Shown: positions 43,745 through 51,729 of the stretch, one piece after another
How the letters are laid out: every line of letters starts with the position of its first letter
Position numbering within the stretch: the stretch's first letter is position 1
Assembly: GCF_900103545.1 (NCBI RefSeq)
Contig: NZ_FNHH01000010.1
Span: forward strand, 62,001-126,000
Length of the DNA: 64,000 bases
Direction: 5' to 3'
Source: Daejeonella rubra
Lineage (GTDB): Bacteria; Bacteroidota; Bacteroidia; Sphingobacteriales; Sphingobacteriaceae
Position numbers and translations under genes: made by a program
The notes under the pieces: generated by a model
What the model was told of the DNA's origin: nothing
Database searches by the model: none
What the model saw: the letters and a program-made list of their open reading frames with translations, nothing else

Positions 43745-44221
43745 TTACAGGGATTCCAGTTCAAAGATTACTTCAATCTCAACAGGCTTATTATTAGGTA
43801 AAGAGTTGAAACCTACAGCACTTCTAACACCAATCCCATTTTCAGTTCCCCAAACCTTGGCAAAAAGTTCACTGCAGCCATTTATTACATAGGGATGTTT
43901 TTCAAAATCCGGAGTACAATTCACCATACCCAAAGTTTTAATTACACGTTTAACTTTGTTAAACGTTCCCATATTTGCTTTAATTGTGGATAAAATATTA
44001 AGGCCCACTTGTTGAGCTGCCAACTTGCCTTCATCAATATCCAAATCCTGACCAAGTTTTCCCTTGGTTAGGGTTCCATCATTCTGAATTGGTCCATGGC
44101 CAGAAACATACAAAAATTGTCCAACGATAAGGAATGTTATATAAACACCAATAGGTTGTGGAGTTGGAGGCAAACTCATTCCAGTTTGAGCAAAATTTTC
44201 ATCTGGAGTTAAATTATTCAT
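43745..44221 (-). CDS. RidA/YjgF-family protein, long form (locus B side)
   Basis: 158 aa, nearly collinear with the long RidA at 20823-21317: same opening (N-TPD-NF--TG-SLPP-P-PIGVY), same arginine R133 (GVRSAVGFNS), and terminal VEIEVIFEL. In the second strand VGQFLYVSGHGP replaces DGKYLYLSGHGP. Cytoplasmic. 72 bases downstream of dctA and on the same strand, at the end of locus B. The repeated pairing of this RidA subtype with amidohydrolase and carboxylate-transporter genes argues for a fixed pathway role. Confidence 0.85.
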   Translation of the reverse strand: MNNLTPDENFAQTGMSLPPTPQPIGVYITFLIVGQFLYVSGHGPIQNDGTLTKGKLGQDLDIDEGKLAAQQVGLNILSTIKANMGTFNKVKRVIKTLGMVNCTPDFEKHPYVINGCSELFAKVWGTENGIGVRSAVGFNSLPNNKPVEIEVIFELESL

Positions 44222-44293
44222 GATTTTTTAATTTAAAAATTTAAAATTATCCTCTAATAATAATATTGTGCACGAGTCCTGAACTCACTAATG

Positions 44294-45559
44294 TTATAAT
44301 AGGTCAGCCATTTCAGGTTTTGTATTTTTGTTGAATTCTGCCTGATCAAACTCATTTTCACTTTTGGCTATTACAATGGTTGCAATGCCATTACCAATCA
44401 TATTTGTGATTGACCTTGCCTCAGACATGAACCTATCGACTCCTAACAGTATTGCAATACTTTCTACCGGAAGGATTTTCAAAGCAGCTAATGACGAGGC
44501 CAGTACTATAAATCCAGTCCCTGTTACACCTGCAACACCTTTGGAAGTAATCATTAAAACACCAATTACTGTGACCTGCTGCCCCAATGAAAGATTAACA
44601 TTAAACACCTGGGATAAAAAAATCACAGCCATAGAAAGATAAATAGATGTACCGTCCTGATTAAATGAATATCCCGTTGGAATAACCAGCCCTACAACTG
44701 ACTTAGAGCAGCCCAGTTTTTCCATTTTTAACATCATACTTGGAAGAACAGACTCAGAAGAAGATGTTCCAAGTACAATGACTATTTCCTGACGAATGAA
44801 TTTAAGATATTGCCATAAGCTGAATTTATACAAATAGCAAATGAGGTTCAGAACACCAAAAATAAATACAGCCATGGTCATATATACAGCAATCATCAGC
44901 TTACCCAAGGGATATAGTGTTTCAAGGCCATAAACACCTATTGTGTAAGCCATACCACCAAATGCACCGAATGGAGCCAACATCATGATTACTTTCATGA
45001 TATTAAAAAACACTTTAGACAGTTTTTCAAATGTATTTATCAGTGAAGTACCTGATGGGCCCATTCTGCTCAAACCAAAACCGAAGAGTATTGCAAAGAA
45101 TAGTATTTGAAGTATATCACCCTTAGCAAAGGAGTCAAAGATATTTTTAGATACAATATGAGATAAAAACTCGCCCCAATTTATGCTCTCTGCACTCTCC
45201 TGATAAATTTTCACTTTTGAACCATCAACATTCACAGTTGAAAGATCAAAACCCTTTCCGGGTTGAAATATATTTGCAACCAATAACCCAATAATAATGG
45301 CAAGTGTTGTTACCAATTCAAAATAGATGAGTGCCTTACCTCCTACTCTTCCTACCTTTTTCATGTCACCCATTTGTGCAATTCCAAGCACAATGGTTAA
45401 AAAAACAATAGGTGCTATGATCATACTGATCATATTGATGAAGGTTTGACTAATCAATTTTGCGGTTGGGGCAAAACCAGGATAATTCAAACCAACAAGG
45501 ACGCCAATAACTATAGCCAACAATACCTGAAAAGAAAGATGGGATACTACGCGTTTCAT
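44294..45559 (-). CDS. dctA: C4-dicarboxylate:cation symporter (DctA/SDF family)
   Basis: Eight-helix, two-reentrant-loop secondary transporter for succinate, fumarate, malate or related acids. Signatures: serine-rich hairpin GTSSSESVLPSMM (about 265-277), PTGYSFNQDGTSIY (DctA usually has NLDGT), and the C-terminal VDRFMSEARSITNMIGNG with the conserved Asp and Arg for carboxylate binding. 421 aa is normal. It follows the two locus B amidohydrolases on the same strand. In this setting it may take up an acid released by the exported enzymes. An aspartate/glutamate substrate is less likely given the DctA-type motifs. Confidence 0.9.
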   Translation of the reverse strand: MKRVVSHLSFQVLLAIVIGVLVGLNYPGFAPTAKLISQTFINMISMIIAPIVFLTIVLGIAQMGDMKKVGRVGGKALIYFELVTTLAIIIGLLVANIFQPGKGFDLSTVNVDGSKVKIYQESAESINWGEFLSHIVSKNIFDSFAKGDILQILFFAILFGFGLSRMGPSGTSLINTFEKLSKVFFNIMKVIMMLAPFGAFGGMAYTIGVYGLETLYPLGKLMIAVYMTMAVFIFGVLNLICYLYKFSLWQYLKFIRQEIVIVLGTSSSESVLPSMMLKMEKLGCSKSVVGLVIPTGYSFNQDGTSIYLSMAVIFLSQVFNVNLSLGQQVTVIGVLMITSKGVAGVTGTGFIVLASSLAALKILPVESIAILLGVDRFMSEARSITNMIGNGIATIVIAKSENEFDQAEFNKNTKPEMADLL

Positions 45560-45686
45560 AAAGAAAAAATAGGTTTTATTTTTACCATGTTTATCAGCTT
45601 AAAAAATATGGAAAGGCTAATTATATACATGCTTAAATGAGTTAAAACTGTTTAATTGACTAATTTGATTTCATCATGTTTATTAC

Positions 45687-45836
45687 TTAGATGTTATCGT
45701 TTTTGATGAAATTTTTCATTTTGTAAAGAATATTTTCCAATCCAGTTGTACTTGTACTTAAGAAATGAGAATATTCAGGCATTTTTGTCTTATTCTTCAG
45801 TTTGCGGATAAGATCTCCAGGATTTATAAATGAATA
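45687..45836 (-). other. Open stretch in frame after the amidohydrolase stop; possible gene remnant
   Basis: Directly after the TGA of the amidohydrolase (45839-45837), the same frame stays open for 49 codons (PGDLIRKLKNKTKMPEYSH, then a Ser/Thr-rich piece and ENILYKMKNFIKNDNI) to a stop at 45687. Composition looks protein-like but I recognise no family; it may be the tail of a lost gene. A start at MPEYSH would give 32 residues. The rest of spacer 45560-45686 shows nothing clear. Confidence 0.3.
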
Positions 45837-47069
45837 TCAGAGATTAGTTTTTGTGATCGAGTTAAGTTCATAAACTATCTTTCCTCCTTTAATGGTCATT
45901 TCACATTCCAGTCTTTGTTTGCCTTCAATTCTGAATCCATCAGCATCCCTAAAACCAAAGTTTCCATTTCTAACTGAAACAAGTGCCAGATCGGCAATTG
46001 CCCCAACAGAAAGATTACCTAATTCTTCCCGCTTGATAGCCTTGGCAGGTGCCCAGGTACTACGAGTAATTACTCCTGGAATATCCAAACCAATTGCAAG
46101 GAAAGTTGACATCACATTTATCTGATCTTTCATACCTGCATTCATACTGCCTGTATGAAGATCGGTGCTTATTGTATTTGGAATAAACCCGGCCTTAATG
46201 GCTGGTATAGCCTGATTAAAATTAAAGCTACCCCCACCGAAACCTACATCAAATAGAATTCCTCTCTTTTGAGCAGGAATCATAAATGACCTCAATTGTT
46301 TGGTTTTCGCATCGGTAACCGGCTCTCTTCTGCTAGCTTCTGTAAAAACATGAGTATAAATATCACCAGGACGCAAGTACTTGAAAAATAGTTCTTCAAG
46401 AGGAAGTGGATAACCTAAGTCTATAATAACAGGCACATTAGCCAGTTTACCTGCTTCAACTACCCGCTGAACCGGAACCCATGAAAATGTATTGAAATGG
46501 GCAAGCTTAAATCCTACAATATGTTCCTTAAATTCAATAGCTGTATTTGCAGCCATTTTAGCATCCATATCATTTATATTCTGCTCATAATCAGCACGTC
46601 CCCTCATACCTTCGCCTACAATATTCAAAAAAGTCAAAACCCTTGTTTTTGATTTATCGATGATATTTCTTTTAAATGTTGGGAAAGATTTCCAACCGGC
46701 ATCACCACAGTCAACAACAGTAGTTACTCCGGATCTGAATGTGAATCCATCAGGTGCTACAGCCAAATCGCCATTACTTAAAGCACGGTTAATTTCGGTT
46801 CCGGCAAAAACGTGGCTATGCAAATCAATAAATCCGGGAGACACATACATTCCCTTTGCATCTACGACTTGTTTAGACAAACTTGGGTTAATATTTTTTG
46901 CAACAGCAGCAACCTTCCCATCCTGAATGGCAACATCCATTAATTCGTTGATATTATTTTTTGCATCAACAACATGGCCGCCTTTGATAAGGATATCATA
47001 CCTGGTTTGAGCTTGGGCAAATCCTATTAAAATTCCTAGATAAAGAAACAGGAAGAATATTTTTTTCAT
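45837..47069 (-). CDS. Secreted amidohydrolase/deacetylase-family metallohydrolase (copy B1)
   Basis: 410 aa; signal peptide 1-21 (ends AQAQ). H84/H86 (IDLHSH), K188 (VGFKLAHF), H240 (GDIYTHVF), D303 (STDLHTGS) and F277 in DVGFG. Shortest intact member of the set; the segment after the lysine motif has YPLPLEEL (220-227) where copies A1 and A2 have GKLPIEDL. Tandem with copy B2 (57-base spacer) and upstream of dctA. Predicted periplasmic deacylase/amidohydrolase; substrate unknown. Confidence 0.85.
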   Translation of the reverse strand: MKKIFFLFLYLGILIGFAQAQTRYDILIKGGHVVDAKNNINELMDVAIQDGKVAAVAKNINPSLSKQVVDAKGMYVSPGFIDLHSHVFAGTEINRALSNGDLAVAPDGFTFRSGVTTVVDCGDAGWKSFPTFKRNIIDKSKTRVLTFLNIVGEGMRGRADYEQNINDMDAKMAANTAIEFKEHIVGFKLAHFNTFSWVPVQRVVEAGKLANVPVIIDLGYPLPLEELFFKYLRPGDIYTHVFTEASRREPVTDAKTKQLRSFMIPAQKRGILFDVGFGGGSFNFNQAIPAIKAGFIPNTISTDLHTGSMNAGMKDQINVMSTFLAIGLDIPGVITRSTWAPAKAIKREELGNLSVGAIADLALVSVRNGNFGFRDADGFRIEGKQRLECEMTIKGGKIVYELNSITKTNL

Positions 47070-47126
47070 ATTAAATCTATTAAATTAATTCAAATTAGCA
47101 TTTAGTAATTTCAGTGTGCACCACAC

Positions 47127-48398
47127 TCATTTAGAGCTATTTACATTTCCAGCTATTGCATTAAGGTCATACACTATTTTCCCTCCTCTGACAGTCATTT
47201 CGCATTCGAATCTCTTTGTCCCTTCCTGCCTTTTATTTGCAACATCTCTAAAACTAAACTTCCCATCGCGTAAATTTAATACAGCAATATCAGCTACTGA
47301 ACCAACAGAAAGGTTACCAAGCTCTTCTCGTTTGATAACTTGAGCCGGAGCCCAGGTACTGCGGGCAATTACTCCCTGAACATCCATACCTATAGCCAGA
47401 AAGGTAGATAACACATTAAGCATATCTTTCATTGCACTGTTCATACTACCGGTATGAAGATCTGTACTCATCGTGTTTGGATAAAATCCAGCTTTAATTG
47501 CTGGAATAGCTTGACTAAAGTCAAAAGCAGCTCCACCGAATCCAACATCAAACACGATACCTCTCTTTTGTGCAGGAATGATATATGGTTTTAATTGTTT
47601 AGTCGCTGGATCTACAATCTGATCTCTTCTGGCAATGTCTGTGAAAGTATGAGTATAGATATCACCTGGCCGTAGCAACTTGAAAAATAAATCGTCAAGA
47701 AGTACTTTACCACCAGGCTGCTCACTTCCACCCAAATCTATGATAACAGGCATATTAGCCAATGAACCTGCTTCTACAACTTTTTTAATAGGAGTCCAAT
47801 CAGGTTTAGCAAAATGAGCATGTTTAAATCCTACCACATAATCCTTGTTTTCCAGAGCAATTTTAGCTGACATTTTTGGATCCATATCACTAATGTCCTG
47901 CTCAAAATCATCCCGGCCTCTCATTCCTTCGCCAACAATATTAAGGAATGACAATACCCTGGTTTGTGACCTGTCAATTACATTTTTTTTGAATAATGGA
48001 AATGACTTCCACCCTGCACTTCCACAATCAACTACTGTTGTAACTCCAGCACGAAACGTATAACCATCTGGCATTACCGAGTTACTTCCGTTGCTATATG
48101 CATGATTTGGCTCTGTACCATAAAAAACATGCGTATGTAAATCAATCAGTCCGGGTGTAACATACATCCCGCTTGCATTAACAATTTGTTTCCCGGTTCC
48201 TGGATTAATATCCTTTGCTACTTTAGCAATTTTGCCATCCTGAATAGCAACATCCATTATTTCATTGATGTTATTCTTAGCATCGATCACATGCCCTCCT
48301 TTGAGAATTAAACTATAGATCGGAACTGTATTCTGTGCCTGAGTGTAATTAACCAGGAAGCAGATTACAGTAAGAAAAAATATTGAAATTTTTCGCAT
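47127..48398 (-). CDS. Secreted amidohydrolase/deacetylase-family metallohydrolase (copy B2)
   Basis: 423 aa; signal peptide 1-22 (ends TQAQ). Metal-site residues H88/H90 (IDLHTH), K192 (VGFKHAHF), H250 (GDIYTHTF) and D313 (STDLHTGS); F287 in DVGFG. Unusual points: His replaces Leu right after the lysine (KHAHF), and there is a short insertion SEQPGGKV (225-232) before the LDDLFFK block, so the active-site rim differs from the other copies. Downstream of a decayed third copy at 48511-48790. Confidence 0.85.
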   Translation of the reverse strand: MRKISIFFLTVICFLVNYTQAQNTVPIYSLILKGGHVIDAKNNINEIMDVAIQDGKIAKVAKDINPGTGKQIVNASGMYVTPGLIDLHTHVFYGTEPNHAYSNGSNSVMPDGYTFRAGVTTVVDCGSAGWKSFPLFKKNVIDRSQTRVLSFLNIVGEGMRGRDDFEQDISDMDPKMSAKIALENKDYVVGFKHAHFAKPDWTPIKKVVEAGSLANMPVIIDLGGSEQPGGKVLLDDLFFKLLRPGDIYTHTFTDIARRDQIVDPATKQLKPYIIPAQKRGIVFDVGFGGAAFDFSQAIPAIKAGFYPNTMSTDLHTGSMNSAMKDMLNVLSTFLAIGMDVQGVIARSTWAPAQVIKREELGNLSVGSVADIAVLNLRDGKFSFRDVANKRQEGTKRFECEMTVRGGKIVYDLNAIAGNVNSSK

Positions 48399-48510
48399 TG
48401 ATTTAGTTATTAAGATTAAAAAATATCTGATTTATAAAATAAACAGCAAAAGATATCAGGCTACATTTTGATGAGTTCCATTTTTTTATTTACTATTCTG
48501 ATTAATTAAA

Positions 48511-48790
48511 ATGGATTCAGAAATAGCATTTAGCTCCTAAACAATCATTCCTCCCCGTATGGTCATTTCGCATTCGAATTTATGTTTACCTTCCTGCTTG
48601 TTATTTGCAACATCTTTAAAACCAAATTTCCCCTCAATAAAATAAAATAGCCACATCCTCTACAGCTCCTTCAGAAAGTTGACCAAATTCTTCCCTCTTA
48701 ATAGCTTTGTCAGGTTCCCATGCACTGCGTGAAATCACACAGGGAACATCCATACCCATTTAGAGAAAAATGGATAAAACATTTTATTGT
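48511..48790 (-). pseudogene. Decayed third amidohydrolase copy of locus B (C-terminal part)
   Basis: The minus strand encodes NVLSIFL-stop-MGMDVPCVISRSAWEPDKAI, then KREEFGQLSEGAVEDVAI, a frameshift, GKFGFKDVANNKQEGKHKFE, CEMTIRGGMIV, a stop, and ELNAIS. It aligns along its length with the last ~100 residues of the intact amidohydrolases. At least two stops (one replacing the Ser of FLSMGMD) and one frameshift, with the 5' three quarters missing, show it is dead. It sits between the SelA-like gene and copy B2 and fills the 448-base gap 48399-48846. Confidence 0.88.
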
Positions 48791-48846
48791 TATTTAATGC
48801 AGGATATACTTTTTTAGTTTTCTATGAATTCGAGGCTTTAATAAAA

Positions 48847-50085
48847 TCAGCTAACAGAAGCCTTAAGTAGCTCTTCCCTAATTCGCCTGGCTACAATTTT
48901 CTCTTCTCCGGGTTGCAGCATCCATACAGTAATATTAAGAGCCCCACTCTGACTTGGAACTGAAGCACTGCGAATTCCTACTTCTATAGATGGATTACCA
49001 TCCCGCAAATTCTCAGTCATTTGTTTGGTTGTCAAATTGATTGAAGCAGAATCCCAAAAAATACTAAGATTTGGCGTGCGGTTGTGAATTGGAGGAATGA
49101 CAATTTCTGTTGATACTCCCTTTATTTTTTTAACAGCATTATCGATTACAGCAACCTGGCTCTCCCACATCTTCCACTCTTTTTCATGATCCTGTTTTAC
49201 ATATCTTTCCAAAGCTGCATATAATCCAAAAATCTCTTCCTTATTCACCTTCATTCCACGACCAATATTTTTATTATCTGGTGGTGCACTCAGACGGGCA
49301 GCGGCAACAAGATGCTTTCTTCCCATAAGAATACCAGTACTCTGAGGTCCCCTGATTGCTTTCCCCCCTGATACGCAAACCATATCAAAGCCCATATCAT
49401 TAAATTTCCAAAGATTTTCTACTGGAGGGACATCTGCAGCTATATCAATGATTGTAGGAATATTATTCTTTTTTGCAACGGCCAACCATTCCTGGTGCTT
49501 GATTTTACCATCAGGTGTATGATCATTCAGGAAATACATCAGTGCAGTTTTACTGCTAATTGCCTTTTCAAGATCCTCTGAAGTTTCAACTAATACCTTC
49601 TTAATTCCGGTATTATTAAGGACATGGATATAACCATAATTATGACTTTTCTGAACGATTACTTCGTTTTTATCAAAATTTTCGACATCCGGCAATTGTG
49701 CTACTTTATTCCGGTCCATTCCGGTAAGAGCAGCTGCTGTACCTAATAATAATGCAGATGAGCAACCAGCCGTCACCATCGCAGCTTCTGAATGGCATAT
49801 AGCTGCAATTTTTTCTCCAACTTTATCCTGGACTTCCCCATACATGACAAAGCCCTTAGAAGAACTATTAATTGCTTCCATTACTTCATCGTGCATCAGA
49901 GATGCAGATATTGCAGTATAAGGTCCGGAAGCATTAATGAATCTTCTTATTCCCAATTCATTAATCAGATCGCGTTTAGGTTTTACAATAGTTGCAGCAT
50001 CTGCACGAAATGGCACCCCTGAGCCTACGACAGCTCCTGTTATGGGTGCTAATGACAGGTATTTTATAAGATCTCTACGTTTCAT
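48847..50085 (-). CDS. Tat-exported SelA/DgaE-like PLP-dependent enzyme (locus B)
   Basis: 412 aa from the start at 50085, which opens the Tat signal MKRRDLIKYL; an in-frame ATG at 50142 lies inside the SusD gene and would add 19 residues. PLP lysine K242 (VSGGKAIRGPQ) and D214 (IIDIAADVPP). Signal identical to locus A over the first ten residues. It differs from locus A at the substrate loop (NDHTPDGKIKH, about 187-197) and has a C-terminal insertion RSASVPSQSGAL. Starts 25 bases after the SusD stop, so it is translated from the SusC/D message without the intervening hairpin seen in locus A. Expected to work in the periplasm on an amino acid or amino-sugar acid. Confidence 0.82.
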   Translation of the reverse strand: MKRRDLIKYLSLAPITGAVVGSGVPFRADAATIVKPKRDLINELGIRRFINASGPYTAISASLMHDEVMEAINSSSKGFVMYGEVQDKVGEKIAAICHSEAAMVTAGCSSALLLGTAAALTGMDRNKVAQLPDVENFDKNEVIVQKSHNYGYIHVLNNTGIKKVLVETSEDLEKAISSKTALMYFLNDHTPDGKIKHQEWLAVAKKNNIPTIIDIAADVPPVENLWKFNDMGFDMVCVSGGKAIRGPQSTGILMGRKHLVAAARLSAPPDNKNIGRGMKVNKEEIFGLYAALERYVKQDHEKEWKMWESQVAVIDNAVKKIKGVSTEIVIPPIHNRTPNLSIFWDSASINLTTKQMTENLRDGNPSIEVGIRSASVPSQSGALNITVWMLQPGEEKIVARRIREELLKASVS

Positions 50086-50110
50086 ATTATGAATATTTAT
50101 TTTAGTTTTA

Positions 50111-51712
50111 TCAATTAACCTGACCTGTCCCCGGACCAACATCCCACCACATTCTTCCTTGTAATAAGTCTATCTGATCTTCTGAAAAATTTTGTCTTTT
50201 AATAGCTTCCAAATAATTAACAGGATTCAAAGTTTTCTCCGCATTAGGTATAGAGAACCTCCTCCACATCTTTCCTCCAGTTACATTTCCGGGATAATAA
50301 GAAAGAGTTCCACTAGGTAACTTCCAGTTTTTGTAATTGAATACAGGATATTTTGTACGACGCCAATTTGAAAAAATTTCAAAATCATCACCTAACATAG
50401 ATACCCATTTCTGGGTTGAAATCTGCTCAAGTTGCGTTTCAAATGGCCCACCTGTTAAATACGGATTATTTGCTAAGTATGTATCTACTGAGGAAGCAGA
50501 AATAACTCCGGAGTGAGGGGCAACTGTCGGCCATAAGGCCCATTGAGCCATTGCAGCACGAACTCCATTGTCATAAGCTGCTTTTGCTGTTGTTCCCACA
50601 TTCCAGCCTCTTAAAGCACCTTCCGCCAAAAGAAAATATGCTTCTGCCGGACCCATTGTGATAATCGGTGAACCACGGTCAAGGTAAAGCAATGAAGGTT
50701 CAGAATATGTATCAAAATCTGTAGGTTTTGTATTCAGGCTTCCGTTTACCATTCCCCGTTGTTTTGCAACGGTATTATCCGCTACATAAGTATTTCCGGA
50801 CGGCACCCAAACTACTGATACTATTGGCAAACGCGGATCCTGTGTACTCTTCAAATGATCGATAAACTTTGCTGACCATTTACCCCCAAATACATTGTCA
50901 CCACCAGGTGTAACGAAATCACCCGCAATCAAAGCATCAACTCTTGGATTAGTCTGACCTGTAATATTTGCAAATTTGCGATAGGCTATATCAGTATTTG
51001 CAGTCATTACCCCTGCTGCTGCTGCTTTTTCAACCCATAATTTAGCTGTAGCAGGCTCAACATCTGATAAACGCATTCCTAAACGCATCATCAGAGTGTA
51101 GCCAAATTTTTTCCACTTGCTGATATCCCCTTTGAAATATGGATCTGCAGTCCCAAATACATTTGGCTTGGACAAATCCATTGATTTTAAAGCAATATCA
51201 AGTTCGTTTAACATCGCAGTATAGATACTTTTCTGGGTATCATATTTAGGTTTCAGATTAGTTAAACCTTTCATTGCTTCAGTATAAGGCATGTCTCCAA
51301 TCACATCTGTGACCTGATGAATCGCAAGTATCCTCAAGATTTCAATCGCAGCTCTTTTGTTTACATTTTCCGGACCAGGTATTTGTTCATTAAGTTGCAA
51401 AAGCCTGTTCCACTGGTTATTATACACATCAAAACTACCTGCTGTACCCCCAAAGTCATAGAACTTGTCACCCGATCCGTTTACTTCCCTGTACACAGCA
51501 AAATATTGCAATCCTCCACCTAGTGCTCTGTAGCTCTGTCCCGGAATACTATTATGTACGGCTGCTGTAAATGTATATTCAGGTATAGCATATTCAATTA
51601 CGTTGGGATTTTTATTCATATCCGTTAATTCCTTATCATTACAAGACTGGAATGCGAACAAAATGATAACGGCTATCGACACGCATATCATTCTTATATA
51701 TAATATTTTCAT
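50111..51712 (-). CDS. SusD/RagB-family outer-membrane lipoprotein (locus B)
   Basis: 533 aa, the same length as the locus A SusD and alignable throughout. Lipoprotein signal with FQSC, lipidated C24, then DKELTDMNKNPN. The late block VSMLGDDFEIFSNWRRTKYP and terminal MWWDVGPG are preserved. Differences cluster in exposed loops, such as the region around KPTDFDTYSEPS. Co-transcribed with the SusC 17 bases upstream. Presents ligand to SusC; the close relation to locus A suggests sister ligands. Confidence 0.93.
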   Translation of the reverse strand: MKILYIRMICVSIAVIILFAFQSCNDKELTDMNKNPNVIEYAIPEYTFTAAVHNSIPGQSYRALGGGLQYFAVYREVNGSGDKFYDFGGTAGSFDVYNNQWNRLLQLNEQIPGPENVNKRAAIEILRILAIHQVTDVIGDMPYTEAMKGLTNLKPKYDTQKSIYTAMLNELDIALKSMDLSKPNVFGTADPYFKGDISKWKKFGYTLMMRLGMRLSDVEPATAKLWVEKAAAAGVMTANTDIAYRKFANITGQTNPRVDALIAGDFVTPGGDNVFGGKWSAKFIDHLKSTQDPRLPIVSVVWVPSGNTYVADNTVAKQRGMVNGSLNTKPTDFDTYSEPSLLYLDRGSPIITMGPAEAYFLLAEGALRGWNVGTTAKAAYDNGVRAAMAQWALWPTVAPHSGVISASSVDTYLANNPYLTGGPFETQLEQISTQKWVSMLGDDFEIFSNWRRTKYPVFNYKNWKLPSGTLSYYPGNVTGGKMWRRFSIPNAEKTLNPVNYLEAIKRQNFSEDQIDLLQGRMWWDVGPGTGQVN

Positions 51713-51729
51713 CTTATTAGATTTATTGT

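Noticed and set aside
47113..47126. AGTGTG/CACACT hairpin after copy B2 as a terminator
   Set aside because: Only six paired bases and no T-run on the minus strand.
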